Shown here: one piece after another, positions 36,272 to 44,032 of the stretch
Layout: every line of letters starts with the position of its first letter
Position numbering within the stretch: position 1 is the stretch's first letter
Source of the DNA: JAWPMV01 sp039819665
Lineage (GTDB): Bacteria > Bacteroidota > Bacteroidia > J057
Direction of reading: 5' to 3'
NCBI GenBank assembly: GCA_039819665.1
Contig: JBCBRM010000011.1
Span: forward strand, 62,001-126,000
Length of the DNA: 64,000 nucleotides
Program-made: the position numbers and the translations under genes
The notes under the pieces: model-generated
Database searches by the model: none
Seen by the model: only the letters and a program-made list of their open reading frames with translations
Told to the model about the DNA's origin: nothing

Positions 36272-37429
36272 ATGCCACCACTTTACAGATTCTCCCTGCT
36301 GATCCTCCTATTGCTATTCTCCTGCAAAAGCAATGCACCAGTAGTAAAGCAAATCCCTAACAAAGCCGTACAGGACAAAATGGACTTTCTCGTTCTGGAT
36401 AATGATCTGCCCGGGATGAACTTTGCCTGGATAGGTAATGATGGGAAGATGAATAGCTACAGTTCAGGATTGGAGGATAAGGAAAAGAATCAAGCACTTA
36501 ATGATAAGCATGTCTTATTTTCTGGCAGCATTGGAAAAACCTATGCGGTTGCTCTATTGATGCAATTGGTGGAGGCCGGGGAAGTGGAGCTTCATGCGAA
36601 ATGGAAATCTTATTTTTCGGATATAGACTGGATAGATCGTTTGCCAAACATCGACGAATTAACGGTAGAATACCTGCTTCAACATAGAAGTGGATTGCCC
36701 CGATATGTGATGAAGAAGGAGGCCTGGGATTCCCTGGCCACTAATCCTGATAAGGTCTGGAGTTATGAGGATCGACTGACTCTCATTTTTGATGATGATC
36801 CTGTCCATGAAGCAGGCAAAGGCTGGGCTTATTCTGATACCAATTATATTTTGATTGGTATGCTGATCGAGCGCATCACAGGCAAGCCCTATTATGAATT
36901 GGTAAGAACGAGATTGCTGGATAAGTTTGGCTTGAAAGAAACCCATCCTGGTATTAAAAGAGACATCCCCAATCTTGCGATGGCTTATTCTCAGCTTCCT
37001 CCTGCTTTTAGTATACCTGAGAAAGTAGTAGAAAATGGCAGGTATGTTTTCAATCCACAACTAGAATGGACCGGAGGGGGAATGGCTTCTTCTACACCTG
37101 ATCTCGCCCGTTGGGCAAAGGTATATTATGAGGCTAAAGCATTTTCTCCAGAAAGTTTAGAGAAAATCACAACTGTGAATCCAAATGGGGACGGAGTAGA
37201 CGCAGGAGATTCCTATGGTATGGGTTCTTTCATCTATAAAAGCAAAATCGGTGAAGCGTATGGACACTCCGGTTTTATGCCGGGATTTAATTCTCTTTTT
37301 GTTTACCTGCGCAAACAAAAAGTAGCAGCGGCCTTGCAGATCAATTGCGACTACGCAAGCCAAAAAATGGGCCTGACCAGCTATATGGAAATTTTACTCG
37401 ACATCGCCTTAGCAGAAAACCCAAAATGA
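36272..37429 (+). CDS. Beta-lactamase-fold serine hydrolase, lipoprotein
   Basis: The protein has 385 residues from the ATG at 36272, which starts a lipoprotein signal (lipid Cys18 in LLLLFSC); a TTG 21 bp upstream is less likely. The penicillin-binding/class C fold has Ser86-x-x-Lys89 (SIGK), the Tyr motif YSDTNYI and a C-terminal HSG in GHSGFMPG. Such proteins are D-aminopeptidases, esterases or peptidases rather than resistance enzymes. Its stop overlaps the start of the BtrH-like gene by 4 bp (ATGA), so the two are translationally coupled. Confidence 0.9.
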   Translation: MPPLYRFSLLILLLLFSCKSNAPVVKQIPNKAVQDKMDFLVLDNDLPGMNFAWIGNDGKMNSYSSGLEDKEKNQALNDKHVLFSGSIGKTYAVALLMQLVEAGEVELHAKWKSYFSDIDWIDRLPNIDELTVEYLLQHRSGLPRYVMKKEAWDSLATNPDKVWSYEDRLTLIFDDDPVHEAGKGWAYSDTNYILIGMLIERITGKPYYELVRTRLLDKFGLKETHPGIKRDIPNLAMAYSQLPPAFSIPEKVVENGRYVFNPQLEWTGGGMASSTPDLARWAKVYYEAKAFSPESLEKITTVNPNGDGVDAGDSYGMGSFIYKSKIGEAYGHSGFMPGFNSLFVYLRKQKVAAALQINCDYASQKMGLTSYMEILLDIALAENPK

Positions 37430-38415
37430 TTCTGAATGAGCTCAAAGCCTTCGAAGGCAAACATTGCGAAACCACTGCTACCGGAACCCTACTGAGGCAA
37501 ATCGGAATTGAACTTTCCGAACCTCTGATGTTTGGGATCGGAGAGGGCTTGGGATACATTTTCTGGAACATGAAAAGTATGGATTACCCTTTTATCGGAG
37601 GAAGGGTGAAGCCAGATGCATTAACTGCCAATCTCTGCCGAAACCTGGATCTGGAGCTTGATGTTCGGGAAACTACCTCGAAGAAAAAGGCCTGGACACA
37701 GGTCAAGGAGGAGATTGATAAGGGAAATGCTGTTGGGTTAAAGCTGGATTGCTACCATCTGGAATACTTTGGGGTAAAATATCATTTCGCTGGACACTAT
37801 GTAGCGATGTATGGCTATGATGAAAAGGATGCCTATTTGGTAGATACTGAGCAGCAAGGAGGTCGGCATGTGAAAACCAGTTTGGAAAGTCTGGCATTGG
37901 CAAGGAACGAAAAGGGACCTATGTCTTCCCGTAACCTGAGTTATTTAATCAGGAAGAAAGGGAAAAAGTTAAATCTGGAAAAAGCCATAAAGGCTGCCAT
38001 CCTAAACAATAGTACAGAATTCCTCAATCCTCCTATTACCAATCTCACTTACAAGGGCATCCTCAAAACCAGCAAGGAAATCAAAAAGTGGTTTGCTCGT
38101 AGTACGGATCGACAAAGGGATTTTCAAACCACTGCAATGTTGATGGAAAGAGCGGGTACAGGAGGATCCATTTTTAGAAATTTGTATCGGGATTTTTTAG
38201 GCGAAAGCTATGGCATACTCCATATGGACGAACTCAAAGAAGCTGAGCTCGCCTATCAACGCATCGCTTTAGATTGGAAGGAAGTGATTGACTATTTTGA
38301 TAAAGCGGGCGAAGCAGAGAATGTCCAATACATCCATCAGGCATCAGACATCCTGGTCCAACTTTCGGAGAAGGAAAGACTCGTCATGGAAAATCTTCAG
38401 AAAGCTTTTGGCTAA
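37426..38415 (+). CDS. BtrH N-terminal-domain / DUF4872 protein
   Basis: The protein has 329 residues from the ATG at 37426 inside the preceding stop. The N-terminal half matches the BtrH-type papain-like fold: Cys14 in GKHCETTATGTLL as nucleophile, His in HFAGHYVAMYGYD and an acidic partner in AYLVDTEQQ. The C-terminal half is the helical DUF4872 type. BtrH in butirosin synthesis transfers an acyl group from a carrier protein to an amine. No carrier protein or aminoglycoside genes are here, so the acyl donor is unknown. Coupling to a serine hydrolase hints at a joint pathway. Confidence 0.82.
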   Translation: MILNELKAFEGKHCETTATGTLLRQIGIELSEPLMFGIGEGLGYIFWNMKSMDYPFIGGRVKPDALTANLCRNLDLELDVRETTSKKKAWTQVKEEIDKGNAVGLKLDCYHLEYFGVKYHFAGHYVAMYGYDEKDAYLVDTEQQGGRHVKTSLESLALARNEKGPMSSRNLSYLIRKKGKKLNLEKAIKAAILNNSTEFLNPPITNLTYKGILKTSKEIKKWFARSTDRQRDFQTTAMLMERAGTGGSIFRNLYRDFLGESYGILHMDELKEAELAYQRIALDWKEVIDYFDKAGEAENVQYIHQASDILVQLSEKERLVMENLQKAFG

Positions 38416-39074
38416 TTCTGGGGCTTTTCGTATTTCTGATTCAACACAAAGGCATCAAACTCAAAGCCATCTTCCCGCATAGAAAACATCACTTCATGCC
38501 AGCCGGGAGTATCTACCTGGATAAATATTTTTTCGGCTTCCCCACAATGCTTGGCTTGGGTCCTCTGTTTACTTTCCCAGGTCCATTGTTGTTTACCTTG
38601 ACACCACTGCATGCGTTGACCGCTCTCTGGCCATTTCCCATCCAGCCCTACATGAATGCCATTATCTTCGCTACCTGTTGAAAAGGCACGTACCCAAACG
38701 AAATACTTTCCCGGGGTTTTGAATTTGATCCGGTAGCTAAGTATGGCCATTTTCCCTGGCTCATTGGAGAAGCTTTCCCCTACGATGAGAGGATCATCAT
38801 GTGTTCTGCGGGTATCAGGCAAAATCTCTAAATAGGCATTAGAACTAGCAGAAGTATAATGCGCTTCATCCGGATCAGGCCTTGGAAGATTAGCCGAATT
38901 AGCATCTACGATATACCATTGTCGCTTGTCAGTCTGAACTTGTTTAGAAAAATGTTCTGCCTCAACTTTTACAAAGCCTTTTTTCTCTTTGTATTTCTTT
39001 TGGGCGAAAAGGCTGTTTGCGTTTACAGAAAATAAAAGGAGGTACGCACAGCAAAGAATAGGTTTGCAGTTCAT
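38412..39074 (-). CDS. Exported carbohydrate-binding-like beta protein
   Basis: The protein has 220 residues with a signal peptide (about 1-25, ending LFAQ). The rest is a beta-sandwich resembling the C-terminal accessory domain of GH115-type enzymes: FVKVEAEHFSKQ, a YRIKFKTPGKYFVWVRAF strand, GIHVGLDGKWPE, and the GWHEVMFSMREDGFEFDAFVLNQ end. It likely binds a sugar or another surface ligand. It overlaps the convergent BtrH-like gene by 4 bp and lies 12 bp after the TspO-like gene, in one minus-strand unit. Confidence 0.75.
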   Translation of the reverse strand: MNCKPILCCAYLLLFSVNANSLFAQKKYKEKKGFVKVEAEHFSKQVQTDKRQWYIVDANSANLPRPDPDEAHYTSASSNAYLEILPDTRRTHDDPLIVGESFSNEPGKMAILSYRIKFKTPGKYFVWVRAFSTGSEDNGIHVGLDGKWPESGQRMQWCQGKQQWTWESKQRTQAKHCGEAEKIFIQVDTPGWHEVMFSMREDGFEFDAFVLNQKYEKPQN

Positions 39075-39086
39075 CTATATAGCAAT

Positions 39087-39860
39087 TTAAGTTGACAAAA
39101 GAGGTTCCTTGCGGATCCTTCTGTAAACTTCGTAGATGATGAGGATGATTGCAAATACACAAAGACTTCCTGCTGCTCCACTGATTTCCGGGGTGGCTGT
39201 TTGTTTAGCAGATATACCAAAAGCAGCCCATGCTATCACTGCCAGATAGGCAATATCTCTTCTTCTGAGCCCTACAATAGCTGCAGCAGCTCCTGCTATG
39301 CCCAGTTTGATCTGCGTCCAGGTAATGGCATCCAACCATAGATTATCCCAGCCATTGCCAATTTGGACAGCACTGAGATTGGCTATAAAGGCAACTGTAA
39401 TCCAGCCAGTATAAATGCTAAAGGGTACACGCATGAGGAGAGAAGGCCCTGCAGAAAACTCATTGCGAGCATTATTGAGTTTTTTATAAATCAAGATTAG
39501 GCTGACCCATATCCCGATCATTAAGATGAGGGATATAAATAAGAGATCGTAATGCCATGCGAAAATCCAGCTAGCGTTAAAGGCACAGGAAATTTGAAAG
39601 AGGCGACTGATTCCAGCCATTTCTGAATCTTCTCTTTTGGCTGGCAAGGCCTGATAAATTACAAAGCCCAGGAGTCCTAAATAAATGATTCCCCAAATGG
39701 AAAATGTGAAACCTGCAGGTGTGAAAAGAGAAGGATATTTATCTGAAATTTCTCCGGTAGTTTGTCCTCCGATAGGAAGGGCAGTAGCTAAATAGTTGAC
39801 GAGAATAACGATTGCGAAGGCTATGATGCTGAGCCCCCAATCTGAAAATGTACGGCGCAT
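39087..39860 (-). CDS. TspO/MBR-like multi-helix membrane protein
   Basis: The protein has 257 residues with about eight membrane helices. FTPAGFTFSIWGIIYLGLLGFVIYQ and the later tryptophan-rich loops (FNASWIFAWHYDLL, GWITVAFIANLSAV) match the tryptophan-rich sensory-protein-related family of Bacteroidota. True TspO has five helices, so this is the longer relative. It may bind porphyrins or sterol-like lipids; its role is unproved. It starts the unit with the carbohydrate-binding-like gene. Confidence 0.7.
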   Translation of the reverse strand: MRRTFSDWGLSIIAFAIVILVNYLATALPIGGQTTGEISDKYPSLFTPAGFTFSIWGIIYLGLLGFVIYQALPAKREDSEMAGISRLFQISCAFNASWIFAWHYDLLFISLILMIGIWVSLILIYKKLNNARNEFSAGPSLLMRVPFSIYTGWITVAFIANLSAVQIGNGWDNLWLDAITWTQIKLGIAGAAAAIVGLRRRDIAYLAVIAWAAFGISAKQTATPEISGAAGSLCVFAIILIIYEVYRRIRKEPLLST

Positions 39861-39970
39861 AATTTTATGTATGTTGTTTTGAAAACTGTTTTTTTAGAGA
39901 ATTGTTGAGTGTACTTTTTGTTTGGGTTTTATTTTGGGGTGTTTTTTCTGCTTTTTTTAGGGTTTCTTTT

Positions 39971-40280
39971 CCACCTTTTTAGAAAAGGTGGAGCCAAAAT
40001 CGCAGCGCCCAGAACCAACCGCACTCGCCGCCCCGTTTCCCGATGGGCGCTGCCGGGCCAGCGCATGGGAGTAGGGGGTAGAGAATGTGTTTGGGTATTT
40101 GCTTGTTAGGGTGTTAGCGATTGAAATTACCTGATTCAACTCCAACACACTAATACCCTAACACGCCGCCGCTTCCCTTTGCGCGCCGGGGCCCCGCTGC
40201 TGCATCGGGCGCGGGGGCAGGATTGTGCGGCAGGTTTGCAGCAGCTTGATTTTTGCTTCTTTTCATCTAAGGAAAAGAAG
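39971..40280. repeat. GC-rich intergenic repeat element, copy B
   Basis: It is inverted relative to copy A. It begins with hairpin CCACCTTTT/AAAAGGTGG (39971-39991) followed by AGCCAAAATCGCAG and a CCGCACTCGCCG block, all shared with A. A GTGTTTGGG/TTAGGG palindrome (about 40088-40164) and the CGCCGGGGCCCCGCTGCTGC block follow. It ends in hairpin CTTCTTTTC/GAAAAGAAG (40256-40280, loop ATCTAAG). An 18-bp piece of this last hairpin is duplicated at 40293-40310. It occupies the 539-bp gap between divergent genes, which holds nothing else I can name. Confidence 0.8.
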
Positions 40281-40399
40281 AGGAAGGTTTATTCATCTAA
40301 GGAAAAGAAGAATAAGACTAAACCATAAAAGGAAAAAAGAATATTACCCTAACTCTACCTAATAAATACTATTTTAAAAATCATTTAACCTTTATACCC

Positions 40400-41554
40400 A
40401 TGATTGATCCCATTCAAAGAAGAAATTTCCTGAAAAAGAGTTTACAGGCAGGAAGTCTATTAACCCTCGGAACACCATTACTAAATGAATGGGCTTCAGA
40501 TAATAAAACTAACCTGAGCAAAAGTCTTAGTATCCTGATTCTTGGGGGAACCTCTTTCCTCGGGCCCCATCAAGTAGCTTATGCATTGGAACGGGGACAT
40601 AAGATCAGCACTTTTACCCGGGGAAAAACAAAACCTACTGTTCATGGGAATCTCTTTTCCCAGGTTGAATCTCTGGTCGGGGACAGAGCGAATAATCTTG
40701 AATCCCTCAAAGGGAAAAAATGGGATGTCGTTATTGACAATTCCGGGCATCGACTTCAATGGGCCATCGATAGTGCCAATTTATTGAAGGATCAGGCAGA
40801 TATTTACCTTTATACATCCTCTACGGGCGTTTACTATCCTTATTTGGGAAATGATATCAAGGAAGACACAGAATTATTGATGAAAGAGCCAGAGGAATTG
40901 GAAAATGAGGATGAAAAAATGGAATACTGGTATGGGGTGATGAAAGCCAATTCGGAGATGGAAGCTCAGAAAGCTTTTGGCAAAGATCGGACGATTATTG
41001 TCAGACCAACTTATATGGTCGGCCCGGCAGATAAGTTAGATCGTTTTATCCATTGGCCGGTTCGCTTAAGTAAAGGGGGCGAAGTACTGGTTCCAGGAAA
41101 TGGGGATGATCCGGTACAATTAATGGATGTGCGGGACGTGGCTCAATGGATGATTCGATTAGCGGAGAAAAAGGCGGCAGGAGTTTACAATGCGGTAGGG
41201 CCTGCTACACCTATGGGCATGCATGCTTTTGTGTATGGAGCTCATGCTGCTTTCAATACTCCGGTTTCCTGGCAAATGATCGAGGATTATAAATTCTTAA
41301 AGGAAAACGGGGTTTACTATATCGTACCCTGGATCATGCCAGAAGGAAATAACTGGGGAAGTGCCCGGGTCAATAATGAACATGCGATAAAAAACGGCTT
41401 GACCTACACTCCTCTGGCAAAGACGGTTCGGGATACCTATGAGTGGTGGTATTCAGATGCCTTGACAGATGAGCGTAGGGCAAAGTTTGAGGAAAATGCC
41501 AAATCTGTCCTAGTCAGAGAAGCAGAAATCCTCAAGGCCTGGAAAAATCGCTAA
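40400..41554 (+). CDS. Tat-exported NAD-dependent epimerase/reductase
   Basis: The protein has 384 residues. A twin-arginine signal (RRNFLKKSLQAGSLLTLG) is followed by a Rossmann domain with ILILGGTSFLGPHQVAYAL, the extended-SDR dinucleotide loop. The active-site region YLYTSSTGVYYP ... YWYGVMKANSEMEAQ supplies the Tyr-x-x-x-Lys pair (YGVMK). It should fold with its cofactor in the cytoplasm and then be exported, as for related sugar-modifying oxidoreductases. The substrate is unknown. Confidence 0.88.
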   Translation: MIDPIQRRNFLKKSLQAGSLLTLGTPLLNEWASDNKTNLSKSLSILILGGTSFLGPHQVAYALERGHKISTFTRGKTKPTVHGNLFSQVESLVGDRANNLESLKGKKWDVVIDNSGHRLQWAIDSANLLKDQADIYLYTSSTGVYYPYLGNDIKEDTELLMKEPEELENEDEKMEYWYGVMKANSEMEAQKAFGKDRTIIVRPTYMVGPADKLDRFIHWPVRLSKGGEVLVPGNGDDPVQLMDVRDVAQWMIRLAEKKAAGVYNAVGPATPMGMHAFVYGAHAAFNTPVSWQMIEDYKFLKENGVYYIVPWIMPEGNNWGSARVNNEHAIKNGLTYTPLAKTVRDTYEWWYSDALTDERRAKFEENAKSVLVREAEILKAWKNR

Positions 41555-41557
41555 TTT

Positions 41558-42424
41558 CTATTCTGTTTTTGCTGTTCCCATATCGTTGAGCGCCTGATTA
41601 GGTCTCAAAATAACGGGATCGATTTCATCTGCTTTGAAATCCAGAATTCTCATTTCGTGAATGAAGCCTTCTTTCTGTAGGTTAGATTCTACAGGTAGAC
41701 GGGAAGGCAACAAGATGCCCGCATATTCTTTGTAATCCTTGAAATAGGCTGCTCCTGTTAGAAAGCCATACAATTCACGGATGGTATACTCCATCTTCAC
41801 TATGCGCTTACTTTCTTTATCAATCCAAAGCTGGTACTGATCGATGTCCTTTTGGGGTTCAACACTTTTCCAGGAAGCCAATACTCCTTCGCAGGAAATT
41901 CCCTCAATTTCTCTTTCCCCAGCATATACCAATACATCAGCTTCTAGTATTCGCTTGGGGAATTCGACAAAATACTGATAGGTCGGAATCCAAAACTTGA
42001 TGTCCTTATTGTCTTTGAAAACAGCTTCACCTGCTTCGTCAAGCGTATAGGTTTGCCAGGATTGGATGCCCCAGGTCTGATCAGCCCTTTTACCTGATAC
42101 AAATTTCAGCTGTCCATCAAAACTCCCGGGAATGTAAGAGAGAAGCATCTCCGTTTTATCCTGCTTAAAGGGGCTACCGCTTTTTCCCACGAAGGTCAAA
42201 AACTCATCCTCAAAGCGGACCTGATAGCTATTGATGCCGTCCCAGTTTTCTACTCCATGTGCTCGGGCCATTTCTTGCAGTAGTTGAGAAGCTTTGGATG
42301 CATCCTTTCCTGCTTTTGCCGTTTCTGATCGCAAATCTGAGGTGCCAAAGAAAAGGCTACATCCCCCAACTAATCCTATGAGAAGAAAGGCCATTATGGC
42401 AATTTTTATAGAAGATTTTTTCAT
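41558..42424 (-). CDS. Lipoprotein of the DUF6503-like group
   Basis: The protein has 288 residues with a lipoprotein signal (IGLVGGC). The rest reads as an LolA/outer-membrane-lipoprotein-sorting-like beta sheet: ARAHGVENWDGINSYQVRF, a FWIPTYQYFVEFPKRI segment, YQLWIDKESKRIVKMEYTIRE and ILLPSRLPVESN. I name the family from memory and with caution. It is divergent from the HxlR regulator, which makes it the probable regulated gene. Confidence 0.65.
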   Translation of the reverse strand: MKKSSIKIAIMAFLLIGLVGGCSLFFGTSDLRSETAKAGKDASKASQLLQEMARAHGVENWDGINSYQVRFEDEFLTFVGKSGSPFKQDKTEMLLSYIPGSFDGQLKFVSGKRADQTWGIQSWQTYTLDEAGEAVFKDNKDIKFWIPTYQYFVEFPKRILEADVLVYAGEREIEGISCEGVLASWKSVEPQKDIDQYQLWIDKESKRIVKMEYTIRELYGFLTGAAYFKDYKEYAGILLPSRLPVESNLQKEGFIHEMRILDFKADEIDPVILRPNQALNDMGTAKTE

Positions 42425-42455
42425 TATATCCGATTTAGTTAATTTTATTGACTTA

Positions 42456-42470
42456 GTTACTTTTTGTAAC
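42456..42470. promoter_or_regulatory. Palindrome between HxlR gene and its divergent neighbour
   Basis: GTTAC-TTTTT-GTAAC is a 5+5 bp inverted repeat in the 86-bp divergent promoter region. It is preceded by two TTAGTTA words. It is a candidate operator for the HxlR-type regulator 40 bp away. Confidence 0.5.
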
Positions 42471-42510
42471 CAAAGCTAGAGCCTTTATTTTCAATTGTCA
42501 ATAAGTTTCG

Positions 42511-42984
42511 ATGAGCGCTTTAAGTAACCAAATGGAAACCCACGCTGATTCTCAGACCCTTGAGACAAAAAAAAGAATGGAAAAAATTTTCGGAGGTCTT
42601 GATCCTGACAATCCGCCAGAGATTTGCCCCATTAGGGACATTTTATCCTCTGTAACCGATAAATGGAGCATTTTGATTGTGATTTTTCTGGGAGCGAGGG
42701 ATGTGCTCAGATTTAATGAATTGAAAAGATTGATCTATGGTATTTCTGCGAAAGTTCTGACCGAGCGACTGAAGCGCTTGGAGAGAGATGCATACGTATC
42801 TCGCAAGGTCTATGCTGAAGTTCCGGTAAGGGTAGAGTATCAATTGACGGAATTTGGCTATACCTATCTTGAGCAACTGCTCAACCTCACAGAGTGGATC
42901 GATACGGCTATGCCCGAGATTGTGAAGCGGAGGCATAGGTTTGATGAAGTGGTGAAGAAGCGGGAGGCTAGGAAAGCGAAGTAA
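42511..42984 (+). CDS. HxlR-family transcriptional regulator
   Basis: The protein has 157 residues. The winged-helix HxlR domain (about 38-130) has the typical CPIRDILSSVTDKWSILIVIFLG opening with its leading Cys, FNELKRLIYGISAKVLTERLKRLE as the recognition region and the YQLTEFGYTYLE wing. The N-terminal 35 residues are extra and charged. HxlR proteins often sense reactive aldehydes or redox stress. It probably controls the divergent lipoprotein gene. Confidence 0.9.
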   Translation: MSALSNQMETHADSQTLETKKRMEKIFGGLDPDNPPEICPIRDILSSVTDKWSILIVIFLGARDVLRFNELKRLIYGISAKVLTERLKRLERDAYVSRKVYAEVPVRVEYQLTEFGYTYLEQLLNLTEWIDTAMPEIVKRRHRFDEVVKKREARKAK

Positions 42985-43124
42985 AAACAAGGAATAAGGA
43001 TTGCAGAATGGAATCATTTCCAATGGAGGTGAAATTATATCCCTTCTCACTTTTTTATTCCTTGTTTTTAAATCTTTCTTCTTCCCAGATTACCTTTTCC
43101 CCTGCCAAACATACAAAGCTATAC

Positions 43125-43544
43125 ATGAAGCTATTCATTTATCTTATCGCTGCTTGTTTGCTGCTTTTTAGCTGCAATAAGACGCCTATCACCGAAAGTA
43201 CTATGGGGAAATATCAAAAACGTGCTGATCAGAAATCCGGGGAAAATAGAGTAATCATCATCGCTGAAATCGTAAAGAAGACCTTCGTAAACAAAGCAGG
43301 GAAAGTAACGGATAAAAAGGAGTTTTACATCCGCCGATCTATTCAGGATTACTTTATCAAATTTTGTGAAAGTGAGGTATCCTCGGAAGAACTAAGGGAA
43401 GCCTGGGAAAAAGAAACCGGCTTCATCAAAACGCTTCGGATAGAAGTTGAATTTAAAGAAGGCAATTGGGACGATTGTGAGAAAGAAGAAGTCGAACTTC
43501 AAAGTCGGGTAGGGGAGTATGCGGTTCTACACAGACTTATTTAG
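43125..43544 (+). CDS. Small lipoprotein of unknown function
   Basis: The protein has 139 residues from the ATG at 43125, which opens a clear lipoprotein signal (MKLFIYLIAACLLLFSC). The longer frame from 43008 would bury it. The mature part is charged and soluble (EFYIRRSIQDYFIKFCESEVSSEELREAW) with no recognisable family. Confidence 0.7.
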   Translation: MKLFIYLIAACLLLFSCNKTPITESTMGKYQKRADQKSGENRVIIIAEIVKKTFVNKAGKVTDKKEFYIRRSIQDYFIKFCESEVSSEELREAWEKETGFIKTLRIEVEFKEGNWDDCEKEEVELQSRVGEYAVLHRLI

Positions 43545-43581
43545 AAACAATTCCTGATTTTTAGGACAAAAGAATCCATTC

Positions 43582-43998
43582 TTATTCTATTGGAGGCTGA
43601 TTTATAATTCCCCAATATAATCCCATCGTCTTTATTACCTTTTGAAATTCTTCATGCTTTACGGGCTTGGTAATGAAAGAATTTATTCCCAATTCATAGC
43701 ATTTTTTTATATCCGGGGCTTCCTTTGATGAAGTTAAAATGACGATGGGGAAGTCTGGATAGTCTTTCTCCCGGATAATTTGCAAGGCTTCTATGCCGGT
43801 TACTTGGGGCATTTGAAGATCCAGAATTACCACAGCTATTTCTTTCGTCCCATTCTCCTCGAGATATGTAAGTAAATGTGCCCCGGTTTCCAGCCAAATG
43901 ATTTCATTGGCAAGCGGAATCTGTTTGAGGCTTCTGATCGTCATTTCTGCATCGAAGCTATCGTCTTCGACCAGAATTAATTTCTTTAGGGCTGACAT
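43582..43998 (-). CDS. Single-domain response regulator (Rcp1/CheY-like)
   Basis: The protein has 138 residues from the ATG at 43998 (MSALKKLILVEDD). The frame can be opened upstream, but that would overlap the kinase stop. Receiver residues are EDD, phospho-Asp in VVILDLQMPQ, LTSS and ITKPV. There is no output domain. It lies 34 bp after the sensor kinase and is its likely phosphoryl acceptor, as in phytochrome-type kinase/Rcp1 pairs. Confidence 0.9.
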   Translation of the reverse strand: MSALKKLILVEDDSFDAEMTIRSLKQIPLANEIIWLETGAHLLTYLEENGTKEIAVVILDLQMPQVTGIEALQIIREKDYPDFPIVILTSSKEAPDIKKCYELGINSFITKPVKHEEFQKVIKTMGLYWGIINQPPIE

Positions 43999-44032
43999 AC
44001 AAGATCTTTTAGGGGGGTATTTGGGATGCTTT

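Noticed and set aside
36272..37429. Antibiotic-resistance beta-lactamase
   Set aside because: The motifs fit the wide serine-hydrolase/class C fold, but lipoprotein anchoring and context do not support resistance; the same applies to 60511-61701.
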